Assembly: GCF_900102745.1 (NCBI RefSeq)
Contig: NZ_FMZF01000003.1
Span: 362,485 to 426,484, forward strand
From: Geodermatophilus telluris
GTDB lineage: Bacteria > Actinomycetota > Actinomycetes > Mycobacteriales > Geodermatophilaceae
Direction: 5' to 3'
Length of the DNA stretch: 64,000 nt
The translations under genes and the position numbers were made by a program. Below the pieces are notes generated by a model, which worked only from the letters and a program-made list of their open reading frames with translations, was not told the DNA's origin and ran no database searches. Below are positions 9,048-17,017 of the stretch, in pieces. Within the stretch, counting starts at the first letter, position 1, and every line of letters starts with the position of its first letter.

Positions 9048-9926
9048 GTGAGTGCAACTGAACTCGTCGTCGAGTTGGTGAAGGCCCTTGCTTGGCCGCT
9101 TGCCGTCGTCGTCCTCGTCCTCCTGCTGCGCCCTTTTATCGCCGACCGCCTCACGGACTTCGAGGCCTTCGGAGTCCGGGCGCAGTTCCGCGAGCTGACG
9201 GAGGAGGCTCAGCGTAGTGCCGAGCAAGCCGCTGAGACGAGCACCGGTCAAGGCTCGGAGCCCTCACCCGACGCCATTACGAGCGTGGACGAGGACCTGT
9301 ACGTCGCAGCTGAACGTGACCCGACGAAGGCCATCATCGCGGCCTATGAGCGCGTCGTGGACAAGGTGCGTGAGCGCCTGGCGGCAGCCGGACTGCGCGC
9401 ACCTGAGTCGAACAGCGGCCTGCAGCTCGCCCGGATCGGTCACGACAGTGGCGTCATCGATGCATCCACCGCTGAAGCGATCCGGAGCATGGCCGAGCTA
9501 CGCAATCGGGTAGTACACGGCCGTAAAGAGATCCGCTCCGCCGAGGCCATCGATTACCTGACTGCCGCGGACAACGTCCTGTACAGCTTGAGTCGAGATG
9601 CAGGCAGAAGTACCACTCGCTTCACGGTCACTGAAGACGGCCGGGTCCTCGGTCGGCACATGACCGCCTCGGCGGCCTTCAGACTGGTGGCGGATCGAGT
9701 GGCCAGAGATGTAGGCATCGACCGGATCCTGGCCGTAGTGGGGCCGCCTCGACTGGGACGGAGCCGAGACGCTTTGACACGCCCTCAACGCGCTCACAAG
9801 GTCGCGCCCGACTTGGAGCTGTGGCACACTACCCAGCTGAATCAACGCGACTACCGAGACATGGTGGCAGCCATCGCGCCGCTGTCCGAGCACCGGATCG
9901 AGATGGCACCCGACGACCTCGGATGA
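9048..9926 (+). CDS. membrane-anchored protein with HEPN-like RNRVVH motif
   Basis: A 292-residue protein beginning at GTG 9048, with GGGAG about 13 nt upstream. One N-terminal membrane helix (WPLAVVVLVLLLRPFIADRL) is followed by a basic-acidic linker and a helical domain that contains ELRNRVVHGR. RNRVVH fits the Rx4H motif of HEPN-fold proteins, and the helical layout around it resembles the DUF4145-like group. The last ~90 residues are of unknown fold. Codon use is less GC-biased than in the flanking ARG gene (several A/T-ending codons), which suggests recent acquisition. A role in defence or RNA cleavage is inference only. Confidence 0.7.
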   Translation: MSATELVVELVKALAWPLAVVVLVLLLRPFIADRLTDFEAFGVRAQFRELTEEAQRSAEQAAETSTGQGSEPSPDAITSVDEDLYVAAERDPTKAIIAAYERVVDKVRERLAAAGLRAPESNSGLQLARIGHDSGVIDASTAEAIRSMAELRNRVVHGRKEIRSAEAIDYLTAADNVLYSLSRDAGRSTTRFTVTEDGRVLGRHMTASAAFRLVADRVARDVGIDRILAVVGPPRLGRSRDALTRPQRAHKVAPDLELWHTTQLNQRDYRDMVAAIAPLSEHRIEMAPDDLG

Positions 9927-10046
9927 CGGCCACAGGGCTCACGTGCACGCACGTCGACGTGGAACTCGGGGGGAGCGCTTCCGTTCGGACCGTCCTGCAA
10001 CTACACCTTCGGGACCATTCGCGGTCGAGTCCCGGCGAGGACGGAC

Positions 10047-10509
10047 CTATGCGCGGCCGCCACGGCCGGGCCACGCACGGTTCCATTGATCTTGCCCACT
10101 CAGCAGCGTCAGCAGCCGGGCCTCTGAGGCAACGGCCTCCTGCTTGATCTGCCGCTCGGCTCGACATTTGAACGTCCGCCCAGTTGAGTGCTGCGCGTAC
10201 CCAGCCCTTGGCGCGCTGCGGCGTCCCCGCCCCCAGCAGGGCGAACTGTTGCCGGATGAACGCCGGGTCGGCGAGCGCACGGTCGAGCGCCGCCTCTCCC
10301 ATGCCGCTCACCGCGCCCTTGCCGCGCGCGTAGACACCCAGTCGGCCGCGGAGCCCGGGTCGGTTGGCGGCACGTTCGCCGGCATGGCCGACGTAGAGCG
10401 GCGGCCCGTTCGGGCCGCCGCGTGCCAGATAGACGCCGGGCACGACCGGCGCGGTCGACGCCGCCTCCCTCAACGGCGTCCACGGCGACCAGTCGGCTTC
10501 CGGCAGCAC
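10047..10509 (-). pseudogene. GIY-YIG-like nuclease gene with a frameshift
   Basis: From GTG 10509 the frame encodes PEADWSPW, then PGVYLARGG and PPLYVGHAGERA, then LRGRLGVYARGK, which together look like the GIY-YIG core of small actinobacterial nucleases. This frame loses sense after ALNWADVQ, while the adjacent frame continues with CRAERQIKQEA and ends SGQDQWNR at a stop at 10047, the expected C-terminus. One extra A in the AAA run at 10166-10169 explains the switch. Joined, the protein would be about 153 residues. It is the third gene of a minus-strand operon behind the DUF4407 gene and the EVK-motif gene. It may be a dead gene or carry a base-calling error. Confidence 0.65.
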
Positions 10510-10543
10510 CAGCGCGACGGCGTCACGGCGCCACCCTCCCCGG

Positions 10544-11125
10544 TCAGGCCGTCCGCACGACGATCGTGCGGATGCGGTCAGATAGCCCGGCGTAGGACAC
10601 CGGCGGGCCGGCCAGCTCCTGCACCCGCGCGAGCCCCAGGCTCGACTGGCCGGTCCCGACAACGACTGAGCGGGGCAGCACCCAGAACGACCACTGACCG
10701 AGCTCGAGCGCGTCGTAGCTTGCGTGCTCGGTTGCGGTCTGGACCGCGAAGACGTAGCCGTCCGCGTTGTAGGTCTGGTCAACTCCGCGACCGTCAGGGC
10801 CCCACACGCGGGCGCGCAGGCCGCCGAAGGCGATCGCCGTCAGCTTCGACTGCTCCCACGCCTGCAGGTAGGCGCCGGACTTGACCTCCAGCCGCAGACC
10901 GTCCGGCGTCCGGACGTCGCAGGAGTCCCACTCGACGCGCGGCCGCAGTTCCGCGCCGACCGCCCGGGCGACCGGGTACTCGGCCAGCAGCGGGCGCGTG
11001 GTGTTGGTGCGCAGGTCTGAGTACGCCCAGGACCAGAAGTCCCGCAGCCTCGCGTCGGTGCCGGAGATGGGCTCCTCGCCGCTCAGCAGCCGCGGCGCCG
11101 GCAGCGGACCCCAGGTCGTCGCCAC
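10544..11125 (-). CDS. predicted PD-(D/E)XK-type protein
   Basis: A 193-residue protein starting at GTG 11125, directly after the stop of the DUF4407 gene (11127). The central part reads WDSCDVRTPDG followed by RLEVKSGAYLQAW; an Asp followed by E-x-K in a hydrophobic strand is the restriction-endonuclease-like active-site pattern. The rest (FWSWAYSDLRTNTTRPLLAEY at the N-terminus) is of no family I can name. It is sandwiched between the DUF4407 gene and the GIY-YIG gene, so two nuclease-like proteins follow one membrane protein. DNA cleavage is a prediction from the motif alone. Confidence 0.7.
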   Translation of the reverse strand: MATTWGPLPAPRLLSGEEPISGTDARLRDFWSWAYSDLRTNTTRPLLAEYPVARAVGAELRPRVEWDSCDVRTPDGLRLEVKSGAYLQAWEQSKLTAIAFGGLRARVWGPDGRGVDQTYNADGYVFAVQTATEHASYDALELGQWSFWVLPRSVVVGTGQSSLGLARVQELAGPPVSYAGLSDRIRTIVVRTA

Positions 11126-11126
11126 G

Positions 11127-12518
11127 TCAGACCGCGACGCGGTCGCTGGGACGGCGGCGGCCGGTGCGGACGGTCCGCGCGGCCGAGCGGGCCAGCCGGA
11201 TCGGGCCGGTGTCCCACAGCTGCCGGCTGGGCTCCTCGACCGGCGGCGCGGGCTGCGGCGCCGGGCGGGCGGCCTCCTCCGCGTCGAGCTGGGCCTGGGC
11301 GAGGGCGGCGAGCCGGCGGGCGCGGATGGCGGCCTTCTGCCGGTCGAGGCGCTCCTGCTCGGCCATGACGAGCAGCTCCTCCTTGGCCTCGGCCACGCTG
11401 CGCCGTGACTGCTGCTGCAGCTCCTCGATGTCCACGTCGCTGCGGTCGCGCAGCGCGGCGAGCTCGTCGTAGGCGGTGGGCGGGCCGAAGTTGAGCAGCA
11501 CCTTCATGAGCACCGGCAGGATCTCCACGCACATGAACAGCAGGGAGAGCATGAACTTCGCCGCGGCCAGGGTGGCGTTGCGGTCGCTGAGCCGGTCGAG
11601 CGCCTCCAGCCGCAGCAGGATGCCGCCGGAGCCCTCGTTGGTGGCGTTGAACGCCGACTGCAGCCGGTCGAGCTCGGCGGTCAGCCGGGCCAGCTCGGCG
11701 GAGTCGGTGGCCAGCGCGGCGGCGGCGAGGTCGGCGCTGCGCGACTCGGCGCCGTCGGCGGTGTCGAGGGCGGCGTCGAGCTCACCGCGGGCACTGGCGA
11801 CGACGGCGGCCTGCGCGTCGGCGGCGGCGCGGGCCTGGACGTAGGCCTCGCCGGTGCCGGCGTCGCCGGTGCCGCAGGTGCCGTCGAGTTCGCACTGGGC
11901 GCGCGCCTCGAGGTCGCGCTGGGTGGCCAGGGCCGCGTCGTAGGCGGCCTGCTTGGCGGTGACGTCGGCCTGGACGGCGATCAGCGCGGGGTCGGACTGC
12001 CCGCCGGTGGCCACGACGTCCTGTTCCTGCGTGACCCTCTCCTGCAGGTCCTCGAGGCCGGCGAAGCGCGCGTCGGACTCCAGCGACTGCCGGTAGGCGT
12101 CCGCGGCCTCGGCCTGCATGACGGTGATCTCGGCGTCGATCTCCTTGTGGAACACCTGCAGCGTCAGCGGGGTGGCGACGACGACGCCGAGGACGAGCGC
12201 GAGCCCCACACGGGGGACGGCGAGGGCGAGGTTCCGCTTGAGCGAGGCGTCGTGGGCCATGCCGACGAGCAGCATCCGGTCGAGGTTGACCACGACGGCG
12301 CCCCAGCCGAGGCCGAGCACCAGCGCGAACGGCCACCACACGCCGAGGGCCATGTGCAGCGCGAATGCCGCCGAGGCGACGGCGAGGCCGCCGGTGCTGA
12401 GCAGGACGCCGCCCAGCGCGGCGAACTTCGGCCGCGCGCCCGGCGCCGCCTCGAGCAGGTCGGGCCGCGCGCCACCGAGGACCGCGAGCCGGTCCTGGAG
12501 CCGTCGTCGTCCAGCCAT
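11127..12518 (-). CDS. DUF4407 membrane protein with central coiled coil (copy 1)
   Basis: A 463-residue protein. ATG 12518 (MAGRRRLQDRL) is the start because GGGGGAG lies ~10 nt upstream; an in-frame ATG at 12572 has no ribosome site. Three membrane helices lie in the first ~150 residues (one ends WWPFALVLGLGWGAVVVNLDR), then a long Ala/Glu/Gln-rich coiled coil to about residue 320, a fourth hydrophobic segment (FMLSLLFMCVEILPVLMKVLL), and an acidic-basic helical tail. This is the layout of DUF4407 proteins, whose function is not established. It heads the operon with the two nuclease-like genes. A second copy with the same layout is at 17018-18376. Confidence 0.85.
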   Translation of the reverse strand: MAGRRRLQDRLAVLGGARPDLLEAAPGARPKFAALGGVLLSTGGLAVASAAFALHMALGVWWPFALVLGLGWGAVVVNLDRMLLVGMAHDASLKRNLALAVPRVGLALVLGVVVATPLTLQVFHKEIDAEITVMQAEAADAYRQSLESDARFAGLEDLQERVTQEQDVVATGGQSDPALIAVQADVTAKQAAYDAALATQRDLEARAQCELDGTCGTGDAGTGEAYVQARAAADAQAAVVASARGELDAALDTADGAESRSADLAAAALATDSAELARLTAELDRLQSAFNATNEGSGGILLRLEALDRLSDRNATLAAAKFMLSLLFMCVEILPVLMKVLLNFGPPTAYDELAALRDRSDVDIEELQQQSRRSVAEAKEELLVMAEQERLDRQKAAIRARRLAALAQAQLDAEEAARPAPQPAPPVEEPSRQLWDTGPIRLARSAARTVRTGRRRPSDRVAV

Positions 12519-12675
12519 GCGAGAGCCACTCCCCCGAACGACGGGGGTCTGACCGCCGCTCCCCTGGCTCATCGGCAGTCGCGATCGTGGTCGGGACCCC
12601 TCCGCCGTCGCGCTCGTCACACCTGCCCCACAGCCTCGTCTTGACCGTGGCCCGGCCACGCGGTCGGCTGGCGGC

Positions 12676-13092
12676 ATGACCGAGCAGCAGGCCGACGGCT
12701 GGCACCAGCCGCTGCGGCACATCCGGGCCGACGAGCTCAGCGGGGACACCGGCCAGACCAGCGGCATGGACCGGCGGGAGGCGATCTCGGCGAAGACCGT
12801 CGGCTCGCAGCGGGTGTGGATGGGGCAGACGCACGTCGCGCCGCGGACGTCGTCCGGCGACCACCACCACGGCGACTCCGAGACCGCCATCCACGTGCTG
12901 CGCGGGCACCCGGTGTTCGTCTTCGCGCGCGACGGCGAGGAGGTGCGGCTGGCCACCGGTCCGGGTGACTACGTCTTCGTGCCGCCGCACACCCCGCACC
13001 GCGAGGAGAACCCGACCGACGAGGAGGCCGTGGTCGTCATCGCCCGCAGCAGCCAGGAGGCGATCGTCGTCAACCTCCCCGGGCTGTCCTGA
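12676..13092 (+). CDS. cupin-domain protein
   Basis: A 138-residue single-domain cupin. The metal-binding motif 1 is visible as SSGDHHHGDSETAIHVLRG and motif 2 as PGDYVFVPPHTPHREEN, giving the usual three His and one Glu ligands. Such small cupins bind metal and either store, sense or transform small molecules; the substrate cannot be told from the sequence. It is divergent from the DUF4407 gene with a 157-nt intergenic region that should hold both promoters. Confidence 0.85.
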   Translation: MTEQQADGWHQPLRHIRADELSGDTGQTSGMDRREAISAKTVGSQRVWMGQTHVAPRTSSGDHHHGDSETAIHVLRGHPVFVFARDGEEVRLATGPGDYVFVPPHTPHREENPTDEEAVVVIARSSQEAIVVNLPGLS

Positions 13093-13104
13093 CGCCCACA
13101 CCCA

Positions 13105-13365
13105 TCAACCGGCGACCGGAACAGAAGGCGACGACGACCGCCATTGGCGGTCGTGGTCGTGGAGTTCGAGGGTCTTCTCGGCCGCCAGCCGGCTCCCGGT
13201 CGCCCTGACCCGCTGATCGACCCGGTCCCACAGCTCCACGAGACTCGGACGCCGCGCCAGCTCGATCAACAGCGCTCGGACGTACTGCTCCAGTGACTGG
13301 CCCACGCGGGCCGCTCGTGCGGCGAGTTCATCGCGCGTCTCGTTCGGGACCTCGCGGATGGTCAT
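13105..13365 (-). CDS. FitA/VapB-like ribbon-helix-helix protein, no partner toxin
   Basis: An 86-residue protein whose N-terminus, MTIREVPNETRDELAARAA, is the ribbon-helix-helix DNA-binding type of FitA-like antitoxins. I use ATG 13365 because the family starts with MTIR; a GTG at 13377 is also in frame. A VapB-type antitoxin would normally be followed by a PIN-domain toxin, but the sequence downstream is the cupin gene on the other strand. So it is an orphan antitoxin or a stand-alone regulator. It is divergent from the RHH-Doc pair, and may influence its promoter. Confidence 0.65.
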   Translation of the reverse strand: MTIREVPNETRDELAARAARVGQSLEQYVRALLIELARRPSLVELWDRVDQRVRATGSRLAAEKTLELHDHDRQWRSSSPSVPVAG

Positions 13366-13450
13366 CGACACGGGCACACGAGCAGGGTGCCAGCGGCACT
13401 CGGTGATGTCGTGCGAGGAGGCAGCTGATCGGGTTGAGCAAGGAACGGTG

Positions 13451-13466
13451 GTACCACACTTGGTAT
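13451..13466 (+). promoter_or_regulatory. inverted repeat upstream of the RHH-Doc operon
   Basis: TACCA at 13452-13456 and TGGTA at 13461-13465 form a perfect 5-bp inverted repeat with a 4-nt centre, ending 10 nt before the antitoxin ATG. Toxin-antitoxin operons usually carry such a site for the ribbon-helix-helix repressor. The outer bases (GTACCA/TGGTAT) extend it imperfectly. Confidence 0.45.
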
Positions 13467-13475
13467 CGTTGGTTC

Positions 13476-13679
13476 ATGGCGATGACTCTGCGTCTCGACG
13501 AGCAGGAGACCGAAGCCCTCCGCCGCAGGGCCGAGCTGGAGGGGCGGTCCATGCAGGACGTCGCCCGGCAGGCGGTCCGCGACTACGTCGAGCGGACCAG
13601 CAAGCGCGAGCTGCTCGACCGCGTCCTGGACCGGGAGCTCCCCCGGTACGCCGAGGCCCTGGAGCGGCTCGGCCAGTGA
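13476..13679 (+). CDS. ribbon-helix-helix antitoxin of the Doc module
   Basis: A 67-residue protein. It begins MAMTLRLDEQETEALRRRAELEGRS, the short strand plus two helices of a ribbon-helix-helix domain, with the C-terminal ~30 residues (YVERTSKRELLDRVLDREL) as the likely toxin-binding helix. ATG 13476 is preferred over GTG or ATG further upstream because the RHH strand starts there. Its stop overlaps the toxin start by 4 nt, the usual arrangement for such pairs. It takes the place of the more common Phd-fold partner. Confidence 0.8.
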   Translation: MAMTLRLDEQETEALRRRAELEGRSMQDVARQAVRDYVERTSKRELLDRVLDRELPRYAEALERLGQ

Positions 13680-14053
13680 TCCACCTCGACCTCGAGGACC
13701 TGCTGCACGTCGCGCGGCGGACGCTGGGCACAGTCGAGGTCCGCGACATGGGGTTGCTCGCGTCCGCGGCCGCCAGGCCGGAGGCGACGGCGTTCGGCGA
13801 GGACGCGTACCCGACGATCCACCACAAGGCAGCAGCACTGCTGCACTCGATCGCCCGCAGCCACCCGTTGGTCGACGGCAACAAGCGGCTCTCGCTGGCC
13901 GCCACCATCGCCTTCTACGGCCTCAACGGCGTGCGGTTGACCCTGTCGAACGACGAGGCGTACGAGCTCATCATGGCGATCGCGGCCGGCGAACTCGACG
14001 ACGTCGAGTCGATCGCCGCCCGCCTGCAGGACTGCACCGTCCCGTGGAACTGA
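13676..14053 (+). CDS. doc: Doc-type Fic/Doc toxin
   Basis: A 125-residue protein starting at GTG 13676 inside the antitoxin stop. It carries the Fic/Doc active-site loop HPLVDGNKR with the catalytic His and the phosphate-binding Asp-Gly-Asn-Lys, and the short all-helical length of Doc. Doc toxins phosphorylate elongation factor EF-Tu and stop translation until the antitoxin neutralises them. The Fic AMP-transferase loop ends differently (second Arg missing), in agreement with Doc. Together with the upstream RHH gene it forms a complete two-gene module. Confidence 0.85.
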   Translation: MIHLDLEDLLHVARRTLGTVEVRDMGLLASAAARPEATAFGEDAYPTIHHKAAALLHSIARSHPLVDGNKRLSLAATIAFYGLNGVRLTLSNDEAYELIMAIAAGELDDVESIAARLQDCTVPWN

Positions 14054-14218
14054 CCGGCGTCCACACCGCTCGTCAACCGCAGTCGGGACATCCGTCCTGC
14101 TGGTGAGGCGAGTGACCGCACCAGCACCACGGGTCCCTCGTCGGCGCGCCGGAACGTCGTCGTCCGCTTCGACGAGCGAGCCTCCCGGGGACACCTGTTC
14201 CGTCCGTGGGAGACACCC

Positions 14219-15430
14219 GTGCCCGACACCGCCGCGGAGCGCAAGCTCTTCAACGGCTCTCGCGCAGACGCCATCGCCGCGTCCGTCGACGACCGGCTGG
14301 TCCGTGAACCCCGCCGGTCCGACCGCTTCGCCCAGTTCGGCGACGCCGAGACCGTGCTGCTCGTGGCCGGTGAGCAGGAGGAGCGGGCCATCGAGCTGGC
14401 GCTGGCGTACGGCGTGGCCTGGGCCGGCCGGCGCCGCCTGGTCCTGGCGCTGCCGGAGGAGTCGAGCACCGCGACCGCCCAGCGCATCCCGTGGCTGCGC
14501 GCCGCCGCCCGCCCGGCGCTGTGGCTGCACGACGGCCGGCGCGCCGTCCCCGCACCCGAGCGCAACCGCGAGGACACCGTCGCGGCCGTGACCGCCTCCC
14601 TCGGCGGGACGACGTCCGAGGCCGAGTTCCGGCGCGCGGCCACCGCACTGCACCTGCGGGACCGGGCCGACTGGGTCACCGAGCTGGTGGACCTGGCCAC
14701 ACGCGACGACCGCCTCGACCCGGCGCACACCCAGTCGGAGCGGTCCTGGCACCACCGCGGCCAGCGGGTGCTCTCGGTCGTGCGCACGAGTGGCGGCGTC
14801 CGTGTCCGGGCCGGCATCCACCACTCCGCCGACCCCGAACGCCACACCTGGCCCTTGAAGGGTCCGCTGTCGGCGGCCGAGCTGAAGGCGATCCGCGAGG
14901 AGGTGGACGCCGCGATCGCCGCGCGGTCGAGCGGGGACGACCCGGCCGTCCGGCGCGACGACGAGCACCTGCTCCAGGCCGTGCTGCGCCGCAACCCCGC
15001 GGTGGTCGGCATCGAGCAGCAGGCGATGCGGGAGGTCCCGGCCTGGCGGCCGACGGACACCGCCCGCGGGTGGGCGCGCGGGTACGTGGACCTGGTCGGC
15101 CTCGACGGCAACGGGGACGTGCTGGTCACCGAGACGAAGCTGGAGAAGAACGCCGATCCGCTCTTCCTCCTGCAGGGACTGGACTACCTGATCTGGGCGC
15201 AGGCGTACCGAGCCGCGCTCACTGGCCGGCTGGGCGCGGCCGACGGCGCCCGGATCCGACTGGCGCTGGTGGTGGGGGCCCGCTCGGACGGCGCTCCGCA
15301 CCTGCCCGCGTACACGCGCGCGCTGGCCGCCGCGCTGGACGACGACGTCCCGTGGACCGCCCGGGTGGTGCGTGGCTGGGCCGAGCCCGACCCGCGCCCG
15401 GTCGGCGAACCGCTCGACCTCCTCCCTTGA
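14219..15430 (+). CDS. PD-(D/E)XK nuclease-like protein (single-nuclease paralogue)
   Basis: A 403-residue protein from GTG 14219. The N-terminal ~200 residues (DRFAQFGDAETVLLVAG, LALPEESSTATAQRIPW) are a conserved but unnamed region. Residues ~255-345 hold a nuclease-like core: VVGIEQQAMREVPAWRP, YVDLVGLDGNGDVLVTETKLEKN with an Asp and E-x-K, then GLDYLIWAQAYR. Together this resembles PD-(D/E)XK enzymes in which the ET-K strand binds metal. A longer homologue at 35879-38095 has the same region plus a second nuclease-like domain. The downstream HhH gene begins 28 nt later, so the two are probably cotranscribed. Confidence 0.75.
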   Translation: MPDTAAERKLFNGSRADAIAASVDDRLVREPRRSDRFAQFGDAETVLLVAGEQEERAIELALAYGVAWAGRRRLVLALPEESSTATAQRIPWLRAAARPALWLHDGRRAVPAPERNREDTVAAVTASLGGTTSEAEFRRAATALHLRDRADWVTELVDLATRDDRLDPAHTQSERSWHHRGQRVLSVVRTSGGVRVRAGIHHSADPERHTWPLKGPLSAAELKAIREEVDAAIAARSSGDDPAVRRDDEHLLQAVLRRNPAVVGIEQQAMREVPAWRPTDTARGWARGYVDLVGLDGNGDVLVTETKLEKNADPLFLLQGLDYLIWAQAYRAALTGRLGAADGARIRLALVVGARSDGAPHLPAYTRALAAALDDDVPWTARVVRGWAEPDPRPVGEPLDLLP

Positions 15431-15458
15431 CGACCCACGACACCGAGTTGGAGTACCC

Positions 15459-16124
15459 GTGAGCTACCGCCTGCCCGAGGCCCTGCAGACCGACGACGAC
15501 ACCCGCGCCCTCGCCTTCCTGCGTGAGTACTACGGCCGCGACGGCGGTTCGGCCTACACCGGCTCCTACTTCGACGGTTGGGGTGGGCAGCAGGACCCGG
15601 ATCGCTTCACGGCCGAGGACGTCGTCGCCGTCACCTTCCTGTCCGTCGTCGTCCCCCCGATGGCCGCCCACCGCCTGCTGCACACGGAGGCGGAGCGGTT
15701 CTGCCGGCTGCTCCGCGACGTCGGCCCGGACCGCGACTTCGCGCAGGAGACCGAGCCCGTGCACCGCGACTGGCCGGGCTGGCGGCTCGAGACCGCCCTG
15801 CGGGAGCTCCCCGGGGTCGGCCGGACGATCGCGAGCAAGCTCTGTGCCCGCAAGCGGCCGCGGCTGCTGCCGATCTACGACTCGGTCGTCGGCGAGGTGA
15901 CCTGCGCGCAGTCGTGGCAGTGGGAGCCGCTGCGGCAGGCGCTGCGGGCCGACGACGGGGCGCTGCAGGCGCGCTTGCTGCGACTGCGCGACGCCGCCGG
16001 GCTGGACGCCACGGTCTCCGCCCTGCGGGTCTACGACGTCATCGCGTGGATGGAGGGCAGGAAGCGGGGCGTGCAGCCGACCGACCCCGACGACCAGCTG
16101 GGTGCCGCGGTCACCGGATCGTGA
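15459..16124 (+). CDS. DUF6308-like helix-hairpin-helix protein
   Basis: A 221-residue protein from GTG 15459. The middle part contains LRELPGVGRTIASKLCARKRP, a helix-hairpin-helix (LPGVGxTxASK) as found in DNA glycosylases and other DNA-binding proteins, followed by LLPIYDSVV, similar to the place of the catalytic Asp in HhH-GPD enzymes. Nothing else identifies a known enzyme; DUF6308 is my best family guess. It follows the nuclease-like gene at 28 nt and ends just before a strong hairpin terminator. A role in DNA recognition or repair is inferred. Confidence 0.65.
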   Translation: MSYRLPEALQTDDDTRALAFLREYYGRDGGSAYTGSYFDGWGGQQDPDRFTAEDVVAVTFLSVVVPPMAAHRLLHTEAERFCRLLRDVGPDRDFAQETEPVHRDWPGWRLETALRELPGVGRTIASKLCARKRPRLLPIYDSVVGEVTCAQSWQWEPLRQALRADDGALQARLLRLRDAAGLDATVSALRVYDVIAWMEGRKRGVQPTDPDDQLGAAVTGS

Positions 16125-16134
16125 GGTCGGCCGG

Positions 16135-16174
16135 GGACCCGGCGGTGGCGCATCAGAACGTCGCCGCCGGGTCC
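16135..16174. terminator. strong hairpin between convergent genes
   Basis: A 16-bp stem (16135-16150 with 16159-16174, two G-T pairs, otherwise complementary), loop CATCAGAA. It lies between the stop at 16124 and the end of the minus-strand gene at 16201. No T-run. Confidence 0.7.
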
Positions 16175-16200
16175 ACCGGCCCATCCGGACCAGGCCGCCG

Positions 16201-16935
16201 TCAGGTCCGGGGCAGGACGACGTCGGCCGTGTAGGCGGCGTGGTCGCTGAGGTCCCGGCCGTCCGGCCAGGTCGGCCGGTGCACCTCCACCCGATCGGCC
16301 AGCACGTCGGAACTGACGGCGAGGTGGTCGATGGCGTGAGACTGGCCGTTGAGGTGCGCCATCCCGGCGGTGAGCGGGGTCAGGCCGAGGTACTCGAAGG
16401 CTGCCCGTAGTGTCCTCGCTCCATCGTGCGTGCCAGCCCAGTGCGGCTGCAGGAGCTCCTGGTTCAGGTCCCCGCCCCAGACGACCGGCTCACCGGTTCG
16501 GCGCTCGGCCGAGATGCGGGCCACGTGGTGGTCGAGGACGGACCGGAACTGGTGGAACTGGCCGTCCGGGAGCCCGCGCCAGTAGGAGCCGGCTCCCCGC
16601 CACGGCAGCACCGAGCAGGCGACGAGGACCGACGTCCCGTCCAGGTCGACGCGGGCGAGGGCCAGTCCCTCGGCGCCCGCGTGCTCCCGGTCGTCGGGCT
16701 CGACCTCCGTCAGCGGCAGCCGGGCCTCGATCCCGGCCCAGCGCTTGGACTCGTCTCCGTCATGGCTGCGCGGAGGGGACGTCACGAACGCCGCACCGTG
16801 CGGGTGCCATGCCGCGTGCACCTCGGTCAGAAGCCAGAGGTCCGCCTGCTGGGTGTCGAGCCAGGCAGCCATCGCCCGCCCCCTGTCCGACGACGAGGTG
16901 GGGCAGAGCTTGAGGTTCCAGGTACCGATGCGCAC
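16201..16935 (-). CDS. endonuclease/exonuclease/phosphatase-family protein
   Basis: A 244-residue protein from GTG 16935, with AGGAG 6 nt upstream. All active-site motifs of the EEP fold are present: IGTWNLK at the N-terminus, the Glu in LLTEVH, GGDLNQEL, AIDHLAV and the terminal LSDHAAY. The family cleaves phosphodiester or phosphomonoester bonds in DNA, lipids or phosphoproteins. No signal peptide is seen, so it probably acts in the cytoplasm. It is a monocistronic gene facing the HhH gene. The substrate is undetermined. Confidence 0.85.
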   Translation of the reverse strand: MRIGTWNLKLCPTSSSDRGRAMAAWLDTQQADLWLLTEVHAAWHPHGAAFVTSPPRSHDGDESKRWAGIEARLPLTEVEPDDREHAGAEGLALARVDLDGTSVLVACSVLPWRGAGSYWRGLPDGQFHQFRSVLDHHVARISAERRTGEPVVWGGDLNQELLQPHWAGTHDGARTLRAAFEYLGLTPLTAGMAHLNGQSHAIDHLAVSSDVLADRVEVHRPTWPDGRDLSDHAAYTADVVLPRT

Positions 16936-17017
16936 GGTGCTCCTACTTAGGGACGGTCGGTGTCCCGACACCCTCACCTGCCGAACCGCGCATCCGGTGA
17001 TCCGGCGCGCGGTCGGG

